Position numbers and translations under genes: made by a program. From CAYWXV01 sp964462535 (GTDB taxonomy: Bacteria > Bacteroidota > Ignavibacteria > OLB7), in the NCBI GenBank assembly GCA_964462535.1, contig CAYWXV010000002.1, positions 186,001 to 250,000 of the forward strand: a DNA stretch of 64,000 nucleotides, given 5' to 3'. The notes under the pieces were generated by a model that saw nothing but the letters and a program-made list of their open reading frames with translations, did not search any database and was not told where the DNA came from. Shown piece after piece: positions 9,026-17,057 of this stretch (positions are counted from its first letter, which is position 1; each line of letters opens with the position of its first letter).

Positions 9026-9183
9026 TGCAGGAGTAATTGGTCGGTTGGTTCTGTGCGGTGGCGCCCGCACTGCGGGCTGTGGCGCTGGTCGCGCTTGCCG
9101 GAAAACAACTTACGTTCGAGGTCTGCCAAACACAAACGGGTATCCCCTCTTTACGACAAAACTTTCCATCAAAGTATTTCACC

Positions 9184-9513
9184 ATGGACAACTTCATGAT
9201 GCAGGCAATGCAGCAGCTGCAGCTCCTGCAGGAGAAGACGGCACAGGCACAGAAGGAGTTGGAGACGATGTTCGTCACCGAAACCGGTGGGGGCGAACTG
9301 ATCCGAGTCACCGTCGACGGAAGCGGACGACTGACGAAGCTCGAACTCTCCCCGCAGCTGCTCAGCAACGACGATCGCGAGATGGTGGAGGACCTGGTCA
9401 TCACGACCATCAACCGGGCGCTGGAGTCGTCGCGATCGATGCAGGAGGCTCATATGGCGCGGGCCACCGCCGGTCTGATGCCGAACATACCCGGGCTGAA
9501 TCTGGGATTGTAG
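9184..9513 (+). CDS. ybaB: YbaB/EbfC family nucleoid-associated protein
   Basis: 109 residues from ATG 9184. The N-terminal helix is rich in Gln, Met and Glu (MDNFMMQAMQQLQLLQEKTA) and is followed by the YbaB strand pattern: VTETGGGELIRVTVDGSGRL and a C-terminal helix with EDLVITTINRALESS. Family members form dimers that bind DNA and organise the nucleoid; in many bacteria the gene lies next to dnaX and recR, which are not seen here. It is divergent from korA across about 160 bp. The upstream in-frame codons lack family similarity, so the 9184 start is chosen. The gene ends before a G-rich spacer leading to tRNA-Arg. Confidence 0.9.
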   Translation: MDNFMMQAMQQLQLLQEKTAQAQKELETMFVTETGGGELIRVTVDGSGRLTKLELSPQLLSNDDREMVEDLVITTINRALESSRSMQEAHMARATAGLMPNIPGLNLGL

Positions 9514-9516
9514 GAC

Positions 9517-9577
9517 GTGCGGGGCGGCTAGGCGGCTGGACGGCTTGGCGTGTGGGGCGATGGGCGGCTGGGCGGAT
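9517..9577. repeat. G-rich imperfect GGCGGCT repeat
   Basis: A purine-rich stretch downstream of ybaB repeats variants of GGCGGCT or GGCTTGGCG five or six times on the plus strand, with GGGG, GGGGCG and GGGCGG runs. It could form a G-quadruplex or simply be low-complexity spacer. Confidence 0.5.
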
Positions 9578-9588
9578 GCATGGCAGGA

Positions 9589-9621
9589 CCGTTGGACCCA
9601 ACGGGGTGTACGCTGGTACAC
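9589..9621 (+). other. Two small tandem hairpins upstream of tRNA-Arg
   Basis: CCGTTG-GACC-CAACGG (9589-9604) and GTGTAC-GCTG-GTACAC (9606-9621) are perfect 6-bp stems with 4-nt loops, back to back. There is no T-tract. They may end the ybaB transcript. Confidence 0.4.
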
Positions 9622-9641
9622 GCTCGGTTGGGGTGCGGTCG

Positions 9642-9649
9642 TATATTTG
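9642..9649 (+). promoter_or_regulatory. Bacteroidota-type -7 element for tRNA-Arg
   Basis: TATATTTG matches the Bacteroidota -7 consensus TAnnTTTG exactly and lies 17 nt before the first base of the tRNA, a sensible distance for transcription of a short 5' leader. A matching -33 element is not obvious. Confidence 0.45.
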
Positions 9650-9666
9650 CGCTCCCCTGCCCCAAG

Positions 9667-9743
9667 GGTCCCGTAGTTCAGTTGGATAGAACGCAAGTTT
9701 CCTAAACTTGATGTCACAGGTTCGAGTCCTGTCGGGACCGCCA
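9667..9743 (+). tRNA. tRNA-Arg (anticodon CCT), CCA encoded
   Basis: A full cloverleaf can be drawn: acceptor arms GGTCCCG and CGGGACC, D-arm with GTTGGATAGA, anticodon stem CAAGT/ACTTG around the loop TTCCTAA with CCT at 9701-9703, and the T-arm with GGTTCGAGTCC. Discriminator G is followed by a genome-encoded CCA. It reads AGG codons. It stands alone, without other RNA genes nearby. Confidence 0.97.
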
Positions 9744-9919
9744 AGGCCTTCCTCGTAATCGAGTGGGACCTTCTGCGTTTGTGGGTTCCGCGAGCCAGAG
9801 AAGCGATTGACGCAGATTGTGTTTGGTGGTGCGGTTTGGTTGATGGACCCATCGCCCTCTCGCTACGCGATCTGCTTCGTGGCCCCCCCCATCGCCAGCA
9901 GCAGCGCCAGCATACCCCC

Positions 9920-10372
9920 CTACTTCCTCTGCAGCTCGGTCACGTACACATTCGTTTTTACGCCACCCAGCATCGTCGATCCGATCCCTCCCATCGGCGT
10001 TGGAGGATCGCCAGCACTAAACGGGTCTGGAACGAGCTCGAGCTTCATCTGACTGCCGGTGATCGTGTAGATGCCTACCATGGCGCCAATACCCGTGATG
10101 GACAACGATATCTCCCGAATGTCAGTGTTGATACTCGAGGCGGTCGTCGTGTACGTTCCAAGCACCGTTGCGCCGTCAATCAGAAACGTCACATCACCAC
10201 TCGTCTTGAAGTTCACTTCGATCGACGAGGCCGGTGTAAAGGCCGCCCCGATCTTCGACGCCTTCCATTCGCCTACGATCTGTTGATTCGGTGTCGGGTC
10301 GCTTGGCAGTTCCTCGCAGGCGGCCAGAGCCAGTCCCAGAACAGGTACTAATAGTATTCGCGTCGAGACCAT
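9920..10372 (-). CDS. Small lipoprotein of unknown function, lipocalin-like
   Basis: 150 residues with a lipoprotein signal (VSTRILLVPVLGLALAAC, Cys19 in the LAAC lipobox). After a short Pro-rich linker comes IVGEWKASKIG, then beta-rich segments such as VNFKTSGDVTFLIDGATVLGTYTTT and TGIGAMVGIYTITGSQMKLEL. The opening GEW and later GTY and YTI motifs resemble lipocalin-like DUF families of Bacteroidota lipoproteins, but I cannot name one with confidence. It stands alone, between tRNA-Arg and the FG-GAP paralogues, both more than 100 bp away. Bases 9744-9919 contain nothing recognisable beyond two runs of six or more C. Confidence 0.7.
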   Translation of the reverse strand: MVSTRILLVPVLGLALAACEELPSDPTPNQQIVGEWKASKIGAAFTPASSIEVNFKTSGDVTFLIDGATVLGTYTTTASSINTDIREISLSITGIGAMVGIYTITGSQMKLELVPDPFSAGDPPTPMGGIGSTMLGGVKTNVYVTELQRK

Positions 10373-10489
10373 GTTGCTGTCGGATATTGGTGCGTCGCGA
10401 TTAGACGACGCCGTGTGTGGATAGAGAGGGGCAAAGATACAATCCCGTTGGGCAGGACACGCGGGGAGGTTGTTTGTGACGCCAGCGGC

Positions 10490-12865
10490 CTAGTTCGTTA
10501 CCACGATCGACGTGCTCCTCATAGACCCCGCTTCCAGGATCTGGACGACGTAGACGCCGGACGGGATGCCGGGGGCGTCAACCACAGCGCGAGGGCCTGG
10601 TTCCGCACGGCCGTTGGCAACGACCTTTCCAAGCAGTGTCGCGATCCGAACCTCTCCTCCATGATTCATGGGACGACCGTATTCAATGGTGATGGAACGC
10701 CCGTCGTACGTGGCGGTGATATGGTCGTTTGCCAAGAATGGTGATCCGTTGGGAGCCGACGCGGCACCAGTCACAGCATACTCAATGGTGTAGGCGTTGT
10801 CAGGCTGAAGATCAGTCCTGGTCTGATAGGCGCCATTCGGGTAGTGTATGACCACACTGTCGATCGACGTGATGTCTCCAAGCCCGAAATGGAGCTCGTT
10901 GCTGTTCTGCGATGCAGTCGCACCTCCGCCCCCACCCTGCAGGTCACGATAGAAGATCCTCCCACCGGCATGAACGGTGACGTTGGATCCATATCCTCCA
11001 TACGGCATCGTGTGATCGTCATCTCCCACCAAACGGATCTTCAGCCACCTCCCACGACGTGACACGTCGTTCCGGAAATAACGGATAGCGTCGGTCGGAC
11101 TGGCGGCAATGATGTCGACGTCACCATCGTTGTCGAAGTCACCCCGCACCGCTGTCCACGCGCCGTGGATGAGCGAGCCAAGCTCCCACGTCGCATCATG
11201 CATCCGCCAGTTCACGCTCCTTCCACCGTTCAGGTACATTCGTGAGAGGCGACGAGGTTCGCCGCCTGATCCCACGGCCTGGTAGGCATACTGACAGTGC
11301 CACAGATCGAGATTGCCATCCAGGTCGAGATCGAGCCAGACCACACCGGCGTTCATTTCGAAGAACTTGATGCCGAGGTCATGATGGCGCTCGATGAAGG
11401 AGCCGTCGCCATTGTTGTGGTAGACGAGGGAGGGATTGGAGAACTGCCCGCGCCAGTCCGGGTGTCCCAGATTCCCGACGGCCAGATCGGGCCAGCCATC
11501 GTTGTCGTAGTCGGACCACTCGCAGCCGATCCCATGACCGAACGCCCCCGGATCGGCCGTCGGAAGGCCCCGGAGTCCAGTCGGTGAGCCTATCTCCTCA
11601 AACCTCCCGCCATGTCTGTTCACATAGAAGAGGTCGGGGGCAAGTCGATAGGTGGCGACAAAGAGATCGGGCCAGCCATCCTTGTTGAAATCACATGCGG
11701 CCGCCCCCCAGCAATCGAGAGGCGTGGGTTCACCGGCCGCAATGCCGCTGGCGTCCGTGACATTCGAAAAGCTCCCATCGCCGTTGTTCTTCCACAGTCG
11801 GTCGGGATAGTAGGTTTCGACACCTCCCGACTCCGTCCTGCCGTTCGAGATGAAGAGATCGAGCCAGCCGTCGTGGTCATAGTCGAGCCAGATCGGCGTG
11901 ATGGTCGGATAGGGATTGGCCAGAAGCGATCCGGCTGTTGCATCGCCGAATGTTCCGTCTCGATTGTTCCGGTAGAGCTTGTCGCCCGCACCACCATTGA
12001 CGGCGTAGCAATCGATCCATCCGTCGTTGTCAAAGTCACCCCACACGGAAGCTCCGGCCGTGATCCCGATGGTGGACGACACATTACTGAACGTTCCGTC
12101 CCCGTTGTTCTGAAAGAAGCGCCCCCCCAGAGCGACATCGTCCCAACCGTCGTTGTTCCAGTCCGCGACGCTCGCGCGGGCTCCCTTCAGCAGTCCACCC
12201 GCCCCGTCGGTCAAACCAACGGCAACGGTGGCATCGACCAGCGTTGACGCGGGAGGATCTTCCGATCCACCCCCTGCAGCTCGGTGATCATACTCGACCA
12301 CCAGACGGACCATGAAATCTCCTTGCGTCAGATAGTATACTCCCGGGAAGTTCAACGAGTTGTTGATCGTTGGGTTCATCAGGAACGAGCTTACAGGTGA
12401 TCCGATGCTGTCGTTGTCGATAACGAACCATGGTCCGCCGCTGGCTCCTGAGGCTTGTATGCGATGCTGCACGACGATACGATCATATCCATCGCTGCGG
12501 AGATTCAGTGCCGATGTATTCAACGTCACCCACCCCGGGCTCCCGTTGTAGTTCACAACGAACGGCTGCACAAGCCAGTTGTATCCCCAGGTCCAGGATG
12601 TGGGGGGAATCGACCCCTCCGATGGATCGCCGACGATCCAGATAGTATCCTTCCGTGCCGTCTGTCCGGCCAGATAGACGCGCACCGCAACGACGCGGCA
12701 CGGGCCATCGGGGCGGAGTATCACCGACTCTTCACTCGATGCCGGAAGGTTGCTGTAGACGCCGGCGGGTCTTCCATTGTCGACGTAAACCGTGTCGTAT
12801 ATTTGCGCCGTGAGGATCGTGCCGCCGATGAGCCCGAGAAGGAGCGTGGTAATGAAGTATCGCAT
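10490..12865 (-). CDS. Secreted FG-GAP / ASPIC-UnbV (CRTAC1 family) protein with T9SS sorting domain
   Basis: 791 residues. A signal peptide (about 1-20, ending GGTILTAQ) is followed by a domain with one disulfide-poor beta sandwich, then from about residue 215 a chain of FG-GAP/VCBS repeats marked by DWNNDGWDDVALGG, GDFDNDGWID, DYDHDGWLDLFISNG and DFNKDGWPDLF; these Asp-rich loops bind calcium in the family. An ASPIC/UnbV module follows (about 625-700; SNVTVHAGGRIFYRDLQ, NELHFGLGDITSIDSVVIHY). The last 75 residues form a T9SS sorting domain ending SGVYVVQILEAG. It is probably a secreted or cell-surface protein of seven-bladed propeller type. The neighbour at 13059-15494 is a tandem paralogue. 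Confidence 0.87.
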   Translation of the reverse strand: MRYFITTLLLGLIGGTILTAQIYDTVYVDNGRPAGVYSNLPASSEESVILRPDGPCRVVAVRVYLAGQTARKDTIWIVGDPSEGSIPPTSWTWGYNWLVQPFVVNYNGSPGWVTLNTSALNLRSDGYDRIVVQHRIQASGASGGPWFVIDNDSIGSPVSSFLMNPTINNSLNFPGVYYLTQGDFMVRLVVEYDHRAAGGGSEDPPASTLVDATVAVGLTDGAGGLLKGARASVADWNNDGWDDVALGGRFFQNNGDGTFSNVSSTIGITAGASVWGDFDNDGWIDCYAVNGGAGDKLYRNNRDGTFGDATAGSLLANPYPTITPIWLDYDHDGWLDLFISNGRTESGGVETYYPDRLWKNNGDGSFSNVTDASGIAAGEPTPLDCWGAAACDFNKDGWPDLFVATYRLAPDLFYVNRHGGRFEEIGSPTGLRGLPTADPGAFGHGIGCEWSDYDNDGWPDLAVGNLGHPDWRGQFSNPSLVYHNNGDGSFIERHHDLGIKFFEMNAGVVWLDLDLDGNLDLWHCQYAYQAVGSGGEPRRLSRMYLNGGRSVNWRMHDATWELGSLIHGAWTAVRGDFDNDGDVDIIAASPTDAIRYFRNDVSRRGRWLKIRLVGDDDHTMPYGGYGSNVTVHAGGRIFYRDLQGGGGGATASQNSNELHFGLGDITSIDSVVIHYPNGAYQTRTDLQPDNAYTIEYAVTGAASAPNGSPFLANDHITATYDGRSITIEYGRPMNHGGEVRIATLLGKVVANGRAEPGPRAVVDAPGIPSGVYVVQILEAGSMRSTSIVVTN

Positions 12866-13058
12866 TGGTCTTCAGTGTGACGTGAGGATACGAGCGGACG
12901 AGGGAGAGCTGGGTGAAGGGCAGGCCGGAAAATAGCAACAACATCCCCCCGGACAGACTGTCGATTATCTCTCGACTCATGATGCTGGTCAAATCGCGCA
13001 GGCTCACGGCGCGTAGAGAGGAGAGGACCGTTTGGATCGTGCGTATCTCAGCAGCAGC

Positions 13059-15494
13059 CTATCGGACAATCAGCGTACCCCGCGTAGTCTTCCTCGCGCG
13101 TCTCACCTCAACCACATACAGACCTGCACCGATACCACGCAGATCAACGCTTGCCGATGTACCGGTTCGGACGGAACGACCCAGGAGATCAACCAACTTC
13201 CACCACTCTACGGGGTCTTCTATCCCCTGTATCATGGTCACCCTGCTGGCTGGATTGGGAACGAGACGTAGAGCCAGGTCGGCCCCGCCGGTTGGTACAT
13301 CGAGCCCGGGAGCCGGCCTGCGGCGATACACGTACTCCCGATCAAGTTCGATGGAATCCGACGGGACGACGACTCTGTGCGCCGGGCCGTCAACCCCGGG
13401 CGGAAACTCAACGACCACCGAGTCTATACTGGATCGACCAAGACCGTAGTGAGCAACCGACGGCGACGCGGTCCTTCCACCGAAACCGGCCTTGATCCAC
13501 TCGGTATGTGTCGTTCCCCCAACGTGGATTGTGACCCTGGTTCCGATCCCCATGCTATTTGGTGATGAATCAGCCGCAACGCGAAAGCGCCACCAATGTC
13601 CCGTCTCCGCCGACGATGGCCTGTAGATCCAGCATCGCTCCTCCCCCCCAACCATCAACTCAGCAAATCCGTTTCCATCAATGTCCACCCAGACGGCTCC
13701 TCTAGCGTTGGTCGTTCGCAAACCTGTCGGATACGTCTCCGGGGCAATGGACCAATTACCATGATTGCGATAGAAATTCCCGTCATGGCAGGGTGCGGAT
13801 GCAACGAGATAGAGATCCGGATCGCCATCGTTGTCCGCATCGGCAATGGCGACATCAGCGTGTGACTCGTTGTACAGGATCCCTGCTTGAGCTGAAAGCG
13901 AATCGCGATTATTTCTGTCGACGAACGTGCCCGAGAGCGATTCGAAAACTCCGGTCCTGTCCGGAATCGGGAAGAATTGAACGGGTGCCGTCGCCCCCAG
14001 AACGGCATCGAGATCTCCGTCGCCGTCCATATCGGCCCAGTCCGAGCCGAGCGTCGATCCATCGGTGTAGCGCGTGATTAGCTTCGGATGACCAAAGAGT
14101 CCCACCTCGAGCGCCACGTTCGTGAAGGTTCCGTTTCCGTTGTTCCGCCAGAGGTAGTTTCCCCCGAGTCTGCCGACACCCCAGAATAGATCGAGATCCC
14201 CGTCTCCATCGAAGTCGACCCAGTTCGATGTATTGATCACCGGCCAACCCACAATCGTGAAATCTCCGGTCATCGGGTCGTAGCCTCGTGGTCCCTCAAT
14301 GTAGTCGGTCAGGGTCTCGTCGGTGACGTCGCGGAATTCCAGTCCGCCAACGTTCCGGTAGAGTCTCCCCTTGTAGCCCAGCCCGTGCACGACGACCGAG
14401 TCGAATGCCGTTGGATCATATGCCTTCGTCGGCCTTTCACCAGTCCCGATGAACAGGTCCACCCATCCATCGCCGTCGAAGTCCGCGGCCGTGATGGTCG
14501 TTGCGGGAGCGGGCGACGGTGCGAGACCCGAGGAGGAGACAGGGGCGAAGTTCCGACGACCACGATTCACCAAGAGTTGATCGGCACTCACGATATCCGG
14601 TCGACCGTCACCATTGAGGTCGACGATCAATCCGTGCTCAGTTGAGTCAAGCAGGCGGTCACCGGGTTGAAGCATCCCCGCCTCGTTCCAATAGAGTCGC
14701 CCGCCAAGAAGAAGGTCATCGTCGCCATCACCGTCCAGATCGTTCCATGAGATCGCCGTTCCCTTCATAAGCGCGCCACCGTTCGTTGGTGTGACGTCCG
14801 TGTATGAGAGGATCGGTGACGGGGGATCGGGAATGAAGAAGAGCTCGACGAAGAAGGATCCGTTGACACTGACATTGCCCGTAGGACCAGGGGCCGTGAG
14901 GATTCGGAAGCTATAGACACCGGACGCTACCTGGGCAAGCATCGACGAGAGCTCATGCGCCGATGAGCCAATCGACGCCACCGTGTCGGAGCACATTGCG
15001 CCCTCGTTGTTGGTCGTGTCGTAGGGGAGCAGGATGTCGGCGTTAGCCCGCACACCGATGTAGATCTGTCCCGGCTCGCGCAATCGGGGTCGCGAACTCG
15101 AGTCGAACAGGGCCACTCCCCACAGCGATGATCCGTCCGGCACCACATCGAGCGAGGCCTGATAGGCTGCTCCGTCTCGGATCTGGCGGTCCATCAGTAG
15201 CGGGAGTCCGTTCCCGGCGGCGTCACGAAACAGGTAGGTCGTTATCCTACCGGGTGCGAGGGGAAAGACCTGCACGCGGAAGCCGACGACCTGACCCGGC
15301 ACAGGTATTCTGAATCGCTGAATGAAAATCCCACCCCGCGCATCGTATGCGAGCGGCTGGTGAACGGTGGGGTCGAAGTAACGGAGCGTGTCGATGTCAC
15401 CCACTTGCGCAACAAGCGACGCGCACGCAACGAAGAGGGCCGTCACTGAAACGACGACTGCCCGTTTTGCCGGCTGAGAATAGAGATTCTGCAT
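13059..15494 (-). CDS. Second FG-GAP / ASPIC-UnbV (CRTAC1 family) protein with T9SS sorting domain
   Basis: 811 residues from ATG 15494, chosen because MQNLYSQPAKRAVVVSVTAL starts a normal signal peptide; the open frame upstream to 15665 has no homology-like content. Domain order matches the neighbour: N-terminal beta domain, FG-GAP/VCBS repeats (DLDGDGDDDLLLGG, DFDGDGWVDLFIGTG, DFDGDGDLDLFWGVG, DMDGDGDLDAVLGA), ASPIC/UnbV (GIGTRVTIHVGG, HYGLGRSSIDSVVVEF) and a T9SS type A tail (LVPNPASRV to GLYVVEVRRARK). The two genes are 193 bp apart on the same strand. They differ too much for recent duplication, so both are probably retained for distinct targets. The role is unknown. Confidence 0.87.
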   Translation of the reverse strand: MQNLYSQPAKRAVVVSVTALFVACASLVAQVGDIDTLRYFDPTVHQPLAYDARGGIFIQRFRIPVPGQVVGFRVQVFPLAPGRITTYLFRDAAGNGLPLLMDRQIRDGAAYQASLDVVPDGSSLWGVALFDSSSRPRLREPGQIYIGVRANADILLPYDTTNNEGAMCSDTVASIGSSAHELSSMLAQVASGVYSFRILTAPGPTGNVSVNGSFFVELFFIPDPPSPILSYTDVTPTNGGALMKGTAISWNDLDGDGDDDLLLGGRLYWNEAGMLQPGDRLLDSTEHGLIVDLNGDGRPDIVSADQLLVNRGRRNFAPVSSSGLAPSPAPATTITAADFDGDGWVDLFIGTGERPTKAYDPTAFDSVVVHGLGYKGRLYRNVGGLEFRDVTDETLTDYIEGPRGYDPMTGDFTIVGWPVINTSNWVDFDGDGDLDLFWGVGRLGGNYLWRNNGNGTFTNVALEVGLFGHPKLITRYTDGSTLGSDWADMDGDGDLDAVLGATAPVQFFPIPDRTGVFESLSGTFVDRNNRDSLSAQAGILYNESHADVAIADADNDGDPDLYLVASAPCHDGNFYRNHGNWSIAPETYPTGLRTTNARGAVWVDIDGNGFAELMVGGEERCWIYRPSSAETGHWWRFRVAADSSPNSMGIGTRVTIHVGGTTHTEWIKAGFGGRTASPSVAHYGLGRSSIDSVVVEFPPGVDGPAHRVVVPSDSIELDREYVYRRRPAPGLDVPTGGADLALRLVPNPASRVTMIQGIEDPVEWWKLVDLLGRSVRTGTSASVDLRGIGAGLYVVEVRRARKTTRGTLIVR

Positions 15495-15594
15495 GGCGGT
15501 CGATTGATTTAGCGTCGGACGAGGGGTAGTCCAAGGTACGAACCTGGAGCCCGTCAACCGGTCGCAGTTTCCGCAACTCCACCATCTTGTCTCG

Positions 15595-16941
15595 ATGCCC
15601 ACCTCGTCACATAGCGTGCGACAGGAAGTGCGCGCCATGACGGCACTTGCCGTCCCTGTGATCATCGATCAGATCGGAATGATGAGCATGGGGATCGTCG
15701 ACACCATCATGGTGGGACGACTTGGGGCGGCGCCACTGGGGGCCGTCGCCGTGGGAGCGGCAGTCTACTTTTTCGTAATGGTCTTCTCGTGGGGAGTCCT
15801 CTCGTCCGTCGGGCCAACTGTTGCCCACGCTTTCGGCGCCCGACAACCCGACGAGATCGCGAGGGCGACCGGCCAGGGGTTCTGGCTCGCTCTCCTCCTG
15901 TTCGCCATCGCGCTTCTCGTCGTCACCAACGTTGACGTGATTCTCCGGCTCACAGGTCAGAGCGATTCGATCATCACTCTGTCAACCTCATACGTCTCTG
16001 CGCTATCGTATGGCATGATAGCGGCACTGTGGTATAGCGTGCTTCGCTCGTTCACCGTAGGACTTGGGCGGACGCGAGTCACCATGGTCATATCGCTCGC
16101 GGCGGCGCTCCTCAATGTTGTAGCCGACTATGCGTTCATCTACGGACAGTTCGGCTTTCCCGCACTTGGAGCACGCGGGGCTGGCGTCGCAACCGCGTGC
16201 GTGAACTGGTTCATGCTCGCCGCGGGTGTGATCTACGTGCTGAAGGATCGAGACCTCCGTCTCTACCGGTTCACCCGTCACATTCTTCGACCCGACTTCT
16301 CGCGCTTGTGGGGACTCATCCGGCTTGGGGTTCCCATTGGGGCGGCAAACAGCATGGAGCACGGGATCTTCGGTTTGACCGCTATTCTCATGGGTCGCCT
16401 GGGGGAGATCCCCCTTGCCTCTCATCAAATCGCCTTGAACGTTGCGGCCTTCACCTTCATGGTGCCGCTTGGCGTGTCGACCGCGACGACCACGCGTGTT
16501 GGACAGGCGACTGGCGCCGGAGACACACATGGAGCACGCATTGCCGGGTGGGTTGGCGTTGGGCTTGCTGGACTCTTCATGGTCGCAACGGCTACGACCT
16601 TTCTTCTCTTTCCAGGTGCCATCATAGGCATCTACACGTCGGACCGGGCAGTTCTCGACTATGCTTCCGGTCTGCTGATGATCGCTGGGGCGTTTCAGAT
16701 CTTCGACGGAATTCAGGTCGCTGCGCAGGGTTCACTACGCGGCCTCAAGGATACGGCGCGACCCATGGTCGTCAACCTCATTTCGTACTGGGGCGTTGGC
16801 GTTCCGGTATCGATTATTCTCTGCTTTGAACTGGGCGCCGGCGGACCCGGACTCTGGTGGGGCCTCACATCAGGGCTGGCTGTTGCCAGCGTCCTCCACA
16901 CACGCCGATTCCACAGACTCACACGCCAGATCGCGCGATAG
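15595..16941 (+). CDS. MATE family multidrug/metabolite exporter
   Basis: 448 residues from ATG 15595. Two MatE halves, each with about six hydrophobic helices, are visible; the first opens TALAVPVIIDQIGMMSMGIV followed by DTIMVGRLGAAPLGAVAVG, the classic MATE start, and the second opens RLGVPIGAANSMEHGIFGLT. The family uses the sodium or proton gradient to export cationic drugs, organic cations or flavins across the inner membrane. Length is typical and no residue is obviously missing. It is divergent from the second FG-GAP gene across 100 bp and is followed by the large mosaic gene on the same strand, 116 bp later. Confidence 0.92.
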   Translation: MPTSSHSVRQEVRAMTALAVPVIIDQIGMMSMGIVDTIMVGRLGAAPLGAVAVGAAVYFFVMVFSWGVLSSVGPTVAHAFGARQPDEIARATGQGFWLALLLFAIALLVVTNVDVILRLTGQSDSIITLSTSYVSALSYGMIAALWYSVLRSFTVGLGRTRVTMVISLAAALLNVVADYAFIYGQFGFPALGARGAGVATACVNWFMLAAGVIYVLKDRDLRLYRFTRHILRPDFSRLWGLIRLGVPIGAANSMEHGIFGLTAILMGRLGEIPLASHQIALNVAAFTFMVPLGVSTATTTRVGQATGAGDTHGARIAGWVGVGLAGLFMVATATTFLLFPGAIIGIYTSDRAVLDYASGLLMIAGAFQIFDGIQVAAQGSLRGLKDTARPMVVNLISYWGVGVPVSIILCFELGAGGPGLWWGLTSGLAVASVLHTRRFHRLTRQIAR

Positions 16942-17057
16942 CTGACTGGTCGACTCTGGCCGAGATGGCAGGACGATTCTGGTCCCAACGCGAACACCCC
17001 TCCCACGCGCGCCGTTCGCAAACTGGATAGGCATTGGCGGCCGCATTGGCGATATTC

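Noticed and set aside
9037..9183. Longer N-terminus for ybaB
   Set aside because: The extra residues are not similar to the family; homology begins at the ATG at 9184.
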